Shown: positions 1 to 6,539, counted from the first letter of the stretch. The stretch: DNA of 15,979 nt from an uncultured Lachnospiraceae bacterium (GCA_946631935.1 CAMPAP010000040.1:1-15979); one strand, 5' to 3'. The notes: generated by a model from the sequence alone, not told the origin. Numbers and translations: made by a program.

Positions 1-153
1 ATGCACTCAGATGCTCAGTTTGCAGGATCTTCTTCAGTTCCCGCACACGTTGAGATGATGGGACTTATCGGAGCAGGTAACAACCCCATGGTTGGTATGA
101 CCGTTTCTACCGCAGTTTCCATCGAAGAGGCAGCAAAAGCCGGAAAGTTCTGA
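1..153 (+). CDS. GGGtGRT-family protein, C-terminal end (partial)
   Basis: Frame 1 is open from the first base to a TGA at 151-153 and encodes 50 residues; the gene begins before the window, so the ATG at base 1 is probably an internal methionine. The stretch MHSDAQFAGSSSVPAHVEMM, followed by GLIGAGNNPMVG, matches my memory of the C-terminus of the GGGtGRT family. This is a conserved, mostly clostridial protein of unsettled biochemical role, often found beside an NifU-like iron-sulfur scaffold gene. That neighbour would lie outside the window and cannot be checked here. A terminator follows about 60 bases after the stop, so this is the last gene of its transcript. Family recognition is from memory and only the tail is visible, so the function remains open. 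Confidence 0.72.
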   Translation: MHSDAQFAGSSSVPAHVEMMGLIGAGNNPMVGMTVSTAVSIEEAAKAGKF

Positions 154-165
154 TTGAAAGACGGC

Positions 166-192
166 GGAACACGGGGACGGTTCTTACGTTCC
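166..192 (+). repeat. REP-like repeat, copy 1
   Basis: This copy holds the core GGGGACGGTTCT, flanked by GGAAC on the left and GTTCC on the right, so it can fold on its own. It begins 13 bases after the stop of the upstream gene. A second copy lies in inverted orientation at 340-367. GGGGACGGTTCT-type repeats are scattered through many clostridial genomes and are of the REP/REPIN kind mobilised by RAYT (Y1 transposase) proteins. That link comes from general knowledge; no transposase is present in this window. Confidence 0.65.
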
Positions 193-215
193 ACTAAATG
201 ATCACGATCCATATA

Positions 216-249
216 AAAACTCCCAAAGAGAAATCTTCGGGAGTTTTTT
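216..249. terminator. Bidirectional intrinsic terminator
   Basis: AAAACTCCCAAAGA (216-229) pairs with TCTTCGGGAGTTTT (234-247) with a single mismatch and a GAAA loop. A T-run ends at 249 on the plus strand, and the A-run at 215-219 gives a U-run on the minus strand. It can therefore stop both the GGGtGRT gene arriving from the left and the histidine phosphatase/ldhA transcript arriving from the right. Confidence 0.85.
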
Positions 250-339
250 AAATTAAAATGGTTGAATTAAAATATATTAATTTTTATTATCCTGAATTTT
301 GGGAATCAGGGATGTCTCCTCAGGGAGTGAATCCGTAAT

Positions 340-367
340 GGAACGGGAGAACCGTCCCCCCTGTTTC
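340..367 (-). repeat. REP-like repeat, copy 2 (inverted)
   Basis: Read on the minus strand this copy contains GGGGACGGTTCT and ends in CGTTCC, matching copy 1 at 166-192 across the core and the GTTCC flank. The two copies point in opposite directions about 147 bases apart, enclosing the terminator and two weak hairpins (291-310 and 316-327). Its outer edge runs into the 3' end of the histidine phosphatase gene. Confidence 0.65.
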
Positions 368-379
368 ACCCCTGTTTCA
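358..379. repeat. 11-bp tandem duplication CCCCTGTTTCA x2
   Basis: The unit CCCCTGTTTCA occurs at 358-368 and again, perfectly, at 369-379. The last three bases (tca, 377-379) are the reverse complement of the TGA stop codon of the histidine phosphatase gene. The duplication therefore joins the REP-like copy to the gene end, and may be a scar of the repeat's insertion. Confidence 0.75.
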
Positions 380-937
380 GATGAGGCGGATGAGTTTGCA
401 GTTTTCTATACCTGCTTTCCAGAAATCCTTAAGGGGAAGTTTTTTTACATGGCATATGATGGATGAGTTCATTGCCCCGTGTCCCGAGATAAGGATGTCC
501 TTTCCTTCTTCAAGAAGAGGATAGACCTTATCATCGAGAAATTCACCGGTACGTTTCATAAGATCATTTATGTTCTCGCCGTTCTCTACAGGGAAGGTAT
601 ATTTTTCCGGGTCACGGAAAAATACATTTACTTTAACGGAAGGATCGGTCTGGTAATCAGTTGTTCCTTCATATATTCCGAAGTTCATTTCCCTTAATCT
701 GTCATCATATATGATGGGAATATCCCTGCCGCTCAGAACATATTCCGCTGTCTGCTTTGACCTTGATAGAGGAGAGCAGAAACATATGTCAAAATGGATA
801 TTGCTGCATTCTTCATGAGCTTTTTTTGCCATTTCGATCCCCTCATCGCTTAGGGGGATATCGGTTCTTCCCTGAAGCTTATGTATCTTATTCCAGTCGG
901 TTATGCCGTGTCTTATGATATAAAGATGTCCGCTCAT
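377..937 (-). CDS. Histidine phosphatase family protein (phosphoglycerate mutase-like)
   Basis: This 186-residue cytoplasmic protein belongs to the histidine phosphatase superfamily. The phosphohistidine motif RHG is at residues 9-11 (nucleophile H10). The other expected catalytic positions are present: R59 in SPLSRSKQTA, the acid E83 in REMNFGIYEG, and H153 in SGHGA. The length fits the small phosphatases of this superfamily (GpmB, CobC or PhoE-like) rather than the roughly 230-250 residue glycolytic dPGM; glycolytic mutase activity is more likely supplied by the gpmI gene at 6677-8251. The substrate cannot be told from sequence. The start codon lies one base after the ldhA stop and no Shine-Dalgarno is visible in front of it, so translation is probably coupled to ldhA. 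The 3' end abuts the REP-like repeat. Confidence 0.88.
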   Translation of the reverse strand: MSGHLYIIRHGITDWNKIHKLQGRTDIPLSDEGIEMAKKAHEECSNIHFDICFCSPLSRSKQTAEYVLSGRDIPIIYDDRLREMNFGIYEGTTDYQTDPSVKVNVFFRDPEKYTFPVENGENINDLMKRTGEFLDDKVYPLLEEGKDILISGHGAMNSSIICHVKKLPLKDFWKAGIENCKLIRLI

Positions 938-938
938 T

Positions 939-1928
939 TTATGCTACGTCGTTATCGTTTCTGATGCCCGCTTCGGCATCTTTAAGATTTTGAAGAGTGG
1001 TCTGTGCGATTGCCGCAAGTGCTTCTTTTGTATAAAAGCCCTGATGGGATGTTATGAGCACATTGGGGAAGGAGAGAAGTCTTGAGGTTACGGAATGTTC
1101 CATTATCTCATCTGATCTGTCCATATAAACATTTCCCGTCTCTTCTTCGTAAACATCAAGGCCGACCCCCAGGAATTTGTTGAGACGTATTCCTTCTATG
1201 AGTTCCTGCGTGTCGATGAGACCACCTCTTGATGTATTTACAAGTATGACCTCATCCTTCATCTTTTTGATGGATTCAAGGTTGATCATGTGATATGTGG
1301 AATCCATGAGAGGGCAGTGAAGCGAAATAAGGTCGCTTTTTTCAAGAAGCTCGTCAAATGTCACATATTCAACAAAATCTTTAAGTGAGGGATTCTCGTA
1401 TACGTCGTATGCTATGACTTTCATGCCGAATCCCCTGCAGATCCTTGCCATGGCAGCGCCGATCTTACCGGTTCCCACGATCCCGGCTGTCTTTTCGAAA
1501 AAGTTGACACCCCTGAGGCCCCTTAAAGTGTAGTCGTTTTCACGTACCTTATTGTATGCCTTATAGAGTCTTCTGTTGACTGCAAGAGCAAGTCCCATTG
1601 CAAGCTCTGCAACGGATTCCGGAGAGTATCCGGGAACACGCTTTACTATGATGCCCAGTTCCTTTGCTTTTTCGGTATCGACATTATTAAAGCCGGCACA
1701 TCTCATCAGAACGTATTTAACACCGCACTCTTTAAAGACTTCAAGGGTCTGCGCTCCCACATCCGCGCTTACGAAGGCACATACTGCCTCGTATCCTTTG
1801 GCAAGGGCGGCAGTGCGGGAATCAAGCTCATACTCGATATAATCGATCTCTACCCCCGGATAATTCTCAAGCTCCGGGTCAAAAGATTTTTTGTCATAGA
1901 TCTTTGCGGCATAAAACAAAAGTTTCAT
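939..1928 (-). CDS. ldhA: D-lactate dehydrogenase (D-2-hydroxyacid dehydrogenase)
   Basis: This 329-residue NAD-dependent enzyme should reduce pyruvate to D-lactate, regenerating NAD+ during fermentation. It resembles E. coli LdhA along its whole length, including the N-terminus, RCAGFNNVD at 76-84, EKTAGIVGTGKIG at 145-157 (Rossmann GxGxxG at 152-157), HCPL at 204-207 and QTTLQNL near the end. The catalytic triad is in place: R234 in NTSRGGLID, E263 in the DVYEEE segment, and H295 in TSHQGF. The ATG at 1926-1928 is preceded by AAAGGAG seven bases upstream. It is the first gene of a two-gene operon with the histidine phosphatase. A sigma-A-like promoter (1961-1990) overlaps an inverted repeat, suggesting regulation, although no match to the Rex consensus was seen. 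Related 2-ketoacid reductases cannot be fully excluded. Confidence 0.9.
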   Translation of the reverse strand: MKLLFYAAKIYDKKSFDPELENYPGVEIDYIEYELDSRTAALAKGYEAVCAFVSADVGAQTLEVFKECGVKYVLMRCAGFNNVDTEKAKELGIIVKRVPGYSPESVAELAMGLALAVNRRLYKAYNKVRENDYTLRGLRGVNFFEKTAGIVGTGKIGAAMARICRGFGMKVIAYDVYENPSLKDFVEYVTFDELLEKSDLISLHCPLMDSTYHMINLESIKKMKDEVILVNTSRGGLIDTQELIEGIRLNKFLGVGLDVYEEETGNVYMDRSDEIMEHSVTSRLLSFPNVLITSHQGFYTKEALAAIAQTTLQNLKDAEAGIRNDNDVA

Positions 1929-1960
1929 ATCAGTACTCCTTTCATATGCATTTGATCATT

Positions 1961-1990
1961 ATGATACGACCTTTAATACTTATTAGTCAA
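1961..1990 (-). promoter_or_regulatory. Putative ldhA promoter
   Basis: On the minus strand TTGACT (1990-1985) and TATCAT (1966-1961) are separated by 18 bases, close to the sigma-A consensus. They lie about 35-60 bases upstream of the ldhA start, with the ribosome binding site in between. Confidence 0.5.
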
Positions 1991-2000
1991 ATAAGAGGTC
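1968..2000. promoter_or_regulatory. Inverted repeat over the ldhA -35 box (candidate operator)
   Basis: Two nested arms face each other: CTTATT (1979-1984) with AATAAG (1990-1995), and outside them GACCT (1968-1972) with AGGTC (1996-2000), with a 6-base bulge on the left arm. The loop contains most of the -35 hexamer of the ldhA promoter. The position suits a repressor site, but the regulator is unknown. Confidence 0.35.
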
Positions 2001-2252
2001 ATGTCTGACAGCTCCCAGATAATCGACAAAAACGCCGCCCTGGGGTAAAATAATATGATAAATTGGCGTCAATTTACTACGGTGTACTTAACATTCTGAT
2101 CGCCACGGTTGCGGGATATATCCCGCAGCTTCTTGCTGGTGAAGAGATCGAGACAGTTATTTCAAAAGATAAATACGGGCAGGGGGGCCGACAAGGTATA
2201 TGTTGCTCTGACGGGAGATCAGATAGCACTTACAGACATAAGGGTGAGATGA
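2001..2252 (+). pseudogene. Decayed small ORF upstream of the AEC permease gene
   Basis: Three reading segments line up as one broken gene of about 83 codons. An ATG at 2001, with AGAGG just before it, opens MSDSSQIIDKNAALG and stops at TAA 2046-2048. In another frame, after an in-frame TAA at 2051-2053, YDKLASIYYGVLNIL continues to a run of six Gs at 2182-2187. Removing one G brings the tail DKVYVALTGDQIALTDIRVR into frame, ending at TGA 2250-2252, three bases before the permease ATG. The protein-like composition of the middle and tail and the tight junction with the next gene suggest a formerly coupled gene. I do not recognise the family. Alternatives are a sequencing error in the G-run, or only a 3' fragment surviving. 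It fills the 327-base gap between ldhA and the permease. Confidence 0.4.
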
Positions 2253-2255
2253 CAG

Positions 2256-3176
2256 ATGGGAATGCTCGTTGTGATAGGCCGTATGGCGGTTATAGCCATT
2301 TTGGTGGGAATAGGAATATTCCTGTATAAAAAGAAGATAATACCGGATACAAGCACGAAGACTTTGTCTTCGCTGGTGGTGGATGTCTGTAACCCCGCAC
2401 TTGTCCTTTCGTCGGTACTTACAGGGAATATCACGGCCGGAAAAAAAGATCTTATAAAAGCCCTGGCTTTTGGGGCTGTAATATATGCCGCTTTGGTCAT
2501 CCTCGGGTATTTATATCCCGTTCTTACAGGCGTAAAAAAGGACGAAAGAAGATTTTCTAATCTGGTGATGGTATATACAAATGTGGGATTTATCGGTATC
2601 CCGGTAGCAAAGGCTGTGCTCCCCGATAATGCCATGCTTTATGTTGTGGTGAGCAATATTTTTTATGCCCTGCTGTTCTATACCCACGGAGTCAGTGTAT
2701 TAAGCGGCGGAAAGGAAAAGATCGATCTTAAGAAGATCTTCAGCCCCGGAACCGTTATGGCCCTGATCACGCTGCTTGTTTTCTGGTTTGATCTGGAACT
2801 TCCCGAGGTTTTGTCCGGAAGCGTTATCTATATAGGGAACGCCACCACTTTCTTATCCATGTGTATTCTCGGGATTGCCATAGCAAGGAGCGATCTTTCA
2901 AAATGTCTTCATGATGCGGGAATATTTATTTATATTTTTTTCAGGATGCTGCTGTTTCCGCTTGTCGTTGCATGGATTATGAAGCAGCTTGGTGCGGGAC
3001 ATGAGATGATACTTGCCTTTGCCATGCTCATGTCGCTTCCTGTAGGTAATCTTCCGCTGATACAGGCAGAAAAAACAGGAGAGGATACAAGGATCCTCTC
3101 CAGTTATATAACTCTTACGACAATCGCAACCCTTTTCACAACGACTCTTGTCATATATCTTGTTTCGCTGATCTGA
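2256..3176 (+). CDS. AEC family transporter (auxin efflux carrier-like permease)
   Basis: This 306-residue integral membrane protein is built from two hydrophobic halves with about ten predicted helices around a charged central loop (150-160). Family hallmarks are NPALVLSSVL at 46-55, TNVGFIGIPV at 108-117 and SLPVGNLPLIQ at 260-270, each carrying the conserved Asn/Gly/Pro breaks of AEC carriers. Bacterial members include malate, malonate and other organic-acid carriers such as MleP and MdcF; the substrate here cannot be assigned. Divergence from ldhA makes an organic acid plausible, but this is inference. The ATG at 2256 lies three bases after the end of the decayed ORF, and the nearest purine-rich stretch (AGGG, 2241-2244) is rather distant, so translation may once have been coupled. 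No convincing terminator is visible before the convergent flavin reductase gene. Confidence 0.85.
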   Translation: MGMLVVIGRMAVIAILVGIGIFLYKKKIIPDTSTKTLSSLVVDVCNPALVLSSVLTGNITAGKKDLIKALAFGAVIYAALVILGYLYPVLTGVKKDERRFSNLVMVYTNVGFIGIPVAKAVLPDNAMLYVVVSNIFYALLFYTHGVSVLSGGKEKIDLKKIFSPGTVMALITLLVFWFDLELPEVLSGSVIYIGNATTFLSMCILGIAIARSDLSKCLHDAGIFIYIFFRMLLFPLVVAWIMKQLGAGHEMILAFAMLMSLPVGNLPLIQAEKTGEDTRILSSYITLTTIATLFTTTLVIYLVSLI

Positions 3177-3190
3177 AAAAAGGCCAAATC

Positions 3191-3754
3191 TTATTTTTTT
3201 CTTACCGAAAAGCCGAAAGTCCCCAGGGTATCGGACATGGTCCTGTATGCTCCGTGCTCATATGCTATGAGATCGCACTGATCCATGTGGAAAACACCTT
3301 TTTCATCCAGATATTTATCATCCACGGATACGCTTACAACTTCTGCCAGAAACATATCATGGGTTCCCAGTTCCAAAACCTGTGTGACCCTGCATTCAAT
3401 GCAGACAGGCGCTTCTGCGATGGATGGAGCAGAGACCTTAACGCTCTTTGCACGGGTGAGTTTGCAGTCCATGAATTTGTCATCCTTGGCCCCTGTGATG
3501 CATCCTGCCCTGTCGAGAGCCCAGGCCATATTCCTTGAAGGAAGGTTTATGACGAATTCTCCGGTTTTCTTTATAAGAGGATAGGAATATCTTTCTTTTC
3601 TTACGGATATGTATACCATGGGCGGATCGGAACATACCGTTCCCGTCCAGGCGATGGTTATGATGTTGCTCGCATCCTCATCTCCGCAGGTTACAAGGAC
3701 TGCAGGAAGGGGATACAGGAAATTACCCGGTTTGTTGAATTCTATCTTGCTCAT
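3191..3754 (-). CDS. Flavin reductase family protein (FMN-binding split barrel)
   Basis: This 187-residue soluble protein has the flavin reductase-like fold. The N-terminal half carries the usual signature of this group: PLPAVLVTCG near residue 15, NIITIAWTGTVCSDPPMVYI around 31-50, then the SVRKERYSYPLIKKTGEFVIN stretch, which typically contributes to FMN binding. The C-terminal part (HDMFLAEVVSVSVDD) forms the barrel strands. Relatives include flavoredoxins and NAD(P)H:FMN reductases of anaerobes; electron donor and partner are not predictable. The start ATG at 3752-3754 is supported by AAGGAG nine bases upstream (3764-3769). It appears monocistronic, facing the AEC permease with a 14-base gap between stop codons. 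Confidence 0.87.
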   Translation of the reverse strand: MSKIEFNKPGNFLYPLPAVLVTCGDEDASNIITIAWTGTVCSDPPMVYISVRKERYSYPLIKKTGEFVINLPSRNMAWALDRAGCITGAKDDKFMDCKLTRAKSVKVSAPSIAEAPVCIECRVTQVLELGTHDMFLAEVVSVSVDDKYLDEKGVFHMDQCDLIAYEHGAYRTMSDTLGTFGFSVRKK

Positions 3755-3980
3755 TGATCAAATCTCCTTTTTTACCAGCCTATATATAATAGCTTTTCTT
3801 TCTTAAAAGATAAACCCGTTTTTTTAAAACACCTGAAATGAAAAAGGATTTTGTAAAATGTGCAATAATGGGCAGGATGATGCTCCCCGGTGACGGGAAA
3901 GGCCGACTAATGATTAAGGTAATGGAAGACATAATGTGGTAAAATCATATAGCAGGATTTTATTACGGGAGTATGGAAAT
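3755..3980. other. Divergent intergenic region with a small hairpin
   Basis: This AT-rich spacer separates the divergent flavin reductase and GH114-like genes. It contains a short GC-rich hairpin, CCCG-GTGA-CGGG at 3886-3897, with a GNRA-type loop. There is a possible -10 box TAAAAT at 3940-3945 for the plus-strand gene without a good -35. I could not match the region to a known riboswitch class. Confidence 0.3.
3967..3971 (+). promoter_or_regulatory. Ribosome binding site fixing the GH114-like gene start
   Basis: GGGAG lies nine bases before the ATG at 3981. The longer reading from GTG at 3936 has no comparable site and would place 15 polar residues before the membrane segment, so ATG 3981 is preferred. 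Confidence 0.65.
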
Positions 3981-5420
3981 ATGGAAAAAAAGACCGGAAA
4001 AAAATTACTGATACTTGTTCTGATGATCGCAGGAGTCGCTGCAGCATGCCTGATCATGCTGCTGGGTCGTGATCATCTTGAAGATACAGAAATTGACTTT
4101 CTTTCAGATACGGACAGAGATCATGACATTTCCCCCGATCCTTCCGTTCCGGGTACTGCGGGTTATTTTCCGGATCTTTCCATTTTCGGAGGTTCCGGTG
4201 CTTTGCCCTTTAACGCAAATGAAGTCAGCGAAACATATCTTGCGGGCTTTATGTATGATACCGCGGATTTTCTGGAGATGGCTCCTTCCTTTGAATGCCT
4301 TTACAGGAGGGATGGAAGGGTTGAAGCAAGATTCCGTCGTGATATGCCTAATGGCGAAACAAGATATGATATCCGTTATTATGATCTTGATGAAAATGCC
4401 ATGGAGACCGTCACCCGGAAAATTGATCTTGAGAAACTGTATACTCTTGACCCTGAATGCCCGGATCCTTCTGAGGTTTGTGACGGAGGATCGTATTATA
4501 TCTATATCTATGACCGGAATGATGATGTACTGAAAGCCTGCGGCGGTTTTTGTCCTTCAAACAAAGATTTTAATGACATGGCCAGGGTTTTAAACGAGAA
4601 TCTTCCGGATGAACTGGTGCATGATGCGGAAGATTATAAGAAACAGTGGCAATTTTACAATGAAATGAACGGGTTTTGCAATTTCGGTATCTTTACGGGA
4701 TATGACGGCAGCTTAAGCGAGATAAGCGGATATACATGTATTGTGATAGACCCCCAGAACCATGATGCGAAGGAGATAGAAGAGTATAAGTCATATCACA
4801 GGTTTGTACTTGGATATATAAATGTGGGATCTTTGGAGGATTTCAGGGATTACTATGATGAGTATGCAGATCTGACCCTGGGAGAATATGAGAACTGGGA
4901 TGGGGAGTCCTGGGTCGATGTTTCGGATGAAAGGTGGCAGAAATTCATCGTTGATAAGCTTGCGCCGGAGCTTCTCGAAAAGGGAATTGACGGATTTTTT
5001 GTTGACAACTGTGATGTATATTATGAATACCCGACTAAAGAAAACCTAAGGGGACTCACGGTCATCATGGAATCCCTTAAGGCTATGGGCGTACCCGTAT
5101 TCATAAACGGAGGGGATGTATTCCTTGATGCCTATACAGCAGACGGAGGAAGACTTACGGATGTGGCAGACGGGATCAATCAGGAAAGTGTTTTTTCAAA
5201 ATATGATTTTGAGAATGACAGTTTCGGAAAGCAGGATGAAGAAGACAGACAATATATTCTGGAGCGTCTTGCGGACTACAGATCCCAGGGTGCATATATC
5301 TGGATCACCGAGTACACGGACGACGAAAGCCTGATGCGCGACATTAAGTTATATTGCTACGAAAAGGAATACGGTTTTTATATAACGGATTCCATAGAAC
5401 TTGATCTGGGGCAGAACTGA
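3981..5420 (+). CDS. Membrane-anchored GH114-like glycoside hydrolase (TIM barrel)
   Basis: This is a 479-residue exported protein. Residues 1-9 are basic and 10-30 form a hydrophobic signal anchor or signal peptide (LLILVLMIAGVAAACLIMLL); residues 31-60 are acidic and linker-like. A middle segment to about residue 240 is not recognised. The C-terminal part has the pattern of GH114 endo-alpha-1,4-polygalactosaminidases and the PelA-type hydrolase domain: GYINVGSLEDFRDY from 278, NWDGESWVDV, KGIDGFFVDNCD ending at D345 with candidate catalytic D342, and WITEY at 441-445 with E444. The likely role is cleavage of an alpha-1,4-galactosamine-type or related surface polysaccharide, but the substrate is inferred from family only. 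No polysaccharide synthesis genes are visible beside it. The lipoprotein gene follows after 177 bases with its own promoter, so the two are probably separate transcripts. Confidence 0.72.
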   Translation: MEKKTGKKLLILVLMIAGVAAACLIMLLGRDHLEDTEIDFLSDTDRDHDISPDPSVPGTAGYFPDLSIFGGSGALPFNANEVSETYLAGFMYDTADFLEMAPSFECLYRRDGRVEARFRRDMPNGETRYDIRYYDLDENAMETVTRKIDLEKLYTLDPECPDPSEVCDGGSYYIYIYDRNDDVLKACGGFCPSNKDFNDMARVLNENLPDELVHDAEDYKKQWQFYNEMNGFCNFGIFTGYDGSLSEISGYTCIVIDPQNHDAKEIEEYKSYHRFVLGYINVGSLEDFRDYYDEYADLTLGEYENWDGESWVDVSDERWQKFIVDKLAPELLEKGIDGFFVDNCDVYYEYPTKENLRGLTVIMESLKAMGVPVFINGGDVFLDAYTADGGRLTDVADGINQESVFSKYDFENDSFGKQDEEDRQYILERLADYRSQGAYIWITEYTDDESLMRDIKLYCYEKEYGFYITDSIELDLGQN

Positions 5421-5501
5421 TGAGAAGGCTTTTCATAAGAGGGAGGTAGTATCGTTCTGAACATAGTCGGCATGGAAAGTTAAGTGTTTTAATGCCCCAA
5501 A

Positions 5502-5530
5502 TTGCTATTTTGAACATAAACATATATAAT
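5502..5530 (+). promoter_or_regulatory. Promoter of the Big-domain lipoprotein gene
   Basis: TTGCTA (5502-5507) and a perfect TATAAT (5525-5530) are separated by 17 bases. The start codon at 5598 is 67 bases further, preceded by GGGAGG at 5587-5592. Confidence 0.65.
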
Positions 5531-5597
5531 ATTTCTTGTTTTGAGCAAAAATGCTTGAAAGAAAAATGATCGTGTTTTTTATGAAAGGGAGGAAAAA

Positions 5598-6539
5598 ATG
5601 AAAAAGAGATTTTTAGTAACAAAGATGCTTGCACTGGTCCTCGGATCCATGCTTATCTTTACCGCCTGTGGCGAGACCAAAGAGGAAGCGAAGGATGATA
5701 AGGAAGCAACGACTGCAGAAGAGGGAAGCTCTCAGGAGATCGAACTTTCCGAGAAAAAGGTAAACCTTGAAGTCGGAGACGCTTTTGATATCGAGATTGA
5801 AAACTATGATGACCTTAAGAAGGTAAAGATCGAGGTTGAAGATGAGGATATCGTAACAGCTGAACTTGATGAAGAGATCATAACCCTTGTTGCGATTTCT
5901 GAAGGTAAGACAACCCTTACCGTCCGCGCAAAAGGCTGTGAAGATGTAAGCGTTACTGTTAAGGTTAAGGAAGGCGAAGGCGGAAGTGCTTCTGCAGCGG
6001 CAGTTGAACCCGGAAGATATATTGCTACATATGCTATTCCCGATGAAGTCTGGGAGGATAGCATGGGTGAAGATGCTGAGATATTCCTCGATCTTTTTGG
6101 AAATCAGGCATTTGCCATCGACTTTATCATGGATATAGAATCTGACGGAACTGCAGTTCTTTCCGCTGACTATGACAAATTCGTAAATGACTTCATTGAC
6201 TGGCTCGATGTCAATTACCTTGATGTCATGAAGAAGGCTGTAGAGTCAGAGGGTGAAGAGTGGTCAGATGAATATGAGGATTATCTCCTTGAAAACAAGG
6301 ATCTTATGATGGACAACTTCAGAGATTCAATGGAGACTTCAATGACCGGCTCTGATTCCGAACTGGCAGACCTTACCTGGGAACAGAGAGATGAAATGAT
6401 CTATTTCACCGGAGACAACGGTGAGGAAAAAGGATGCATTTATTTCGATGACAGATCATTCATTCTTTCACTGACTGCCGAGGAACTTGGTGAAGATATG
6501 TTCGGAGATTCAATGGATCTTTACTTTTATATGTTCTGA
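5598..6539 (+). CDS. Big-domain (bacterial Ig-like) lipoprotein with an unassigned C-terminal domain
   Basis: This 313-residue protein begins with a typical lipoprotein signal (MKKRF, hydrophobic core 10-21, lipobox FTAC with lipidated C24), followed by an acidic, threonine/serine-rich tether to about residue 48. Residues 50-124 resemble a Big_2-type Ig-like domain: the LSEKKVNLEVGD opening, the valine-rich VTAELDEEIITLVAISEGKT core and a closing VSVTVKV strand. From about residue 137 a very acidic domain rich in Asp/Glu and aromatic residues (PGRYIATYAIPDEVW to the end) looks like one of the poorly described lipoprotein domains of Lachnospiraceae; I do not recognise a function. It probably sits on the outer face of the membrane. 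The gene is monocistronic, with its own promoter, a strong ribosome binding site and a terminator right after the stop. Confidence 0.78.
   Translation: MKKRFLVTKMLALVLGSMLIFTACGETKEEAKDDKEATTAEEGSSQEIELSEKKVNLEVGDAFDIEIENYDDLKKVKIEVEDEDIVTAELDEEIITLVAISEGKTTLTVRAKGCEDVSVTVKVKEGEGGSASAAAVEPGRYIATYAIPDEVWEDSMGEDAEIFLDLFGNQAFAIDFIMDIESDGTAVLSADYDKFVNDFIDWLDVNYLDVMKKAVESEGEEWSDEYEDYLLENKDLMMDNFRDSMETSMTGSDSELADLTWEQRDEMIYFTGDNGEEKGCIYFDDRSFILSLTAEELGEDMFGDSMDLYFYMF

Noticed and set aside
377..937. Glycolytic 2,3-bisphosphoglycerate-dependent phosphoglycerate mutase
   Set aside because: The protein is too short (186 residues) for dPGM, and a full gpmI is present in the window.
1929..1967. Rex operator upstream of ldhA
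   Set aside because: Rex regulation of ldh is common in Firmicutes, but no TTGTTAA-N4-TTAACAA-like palindrome could be found.
2063..2329. 88-codon plus-strand ORF beginning with TTG
   Set aside because: It has no ribosome binding site, and beyond the G-run it runs out of frame into the permease gene with an unlikely composition. It is better explained as part of a decayed gene.
3174..3200. A-run/T-run pair between the AEC permease and flavin reductase stops as a terminator
   Set aside because: Only A-T pairs around a 12-base loop with no GC stem, too weak to call an intrinsic terminator.
3855..3925. Possible cyclic-di-GMP or other riboswitch with a GNRA hairpin
   Set aside because: The conserved strings expected around the hairpin of GEMM-type riboswitches are missing, and I could not build a second matching helix.
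3936..3980. GTG start extending the GH114-like protein by 15 residues
   Set aside because: No suitable ribosome binding site precedes it, while ATG 3981 has GGGAG at good spacing and gives a standard signal sequence.
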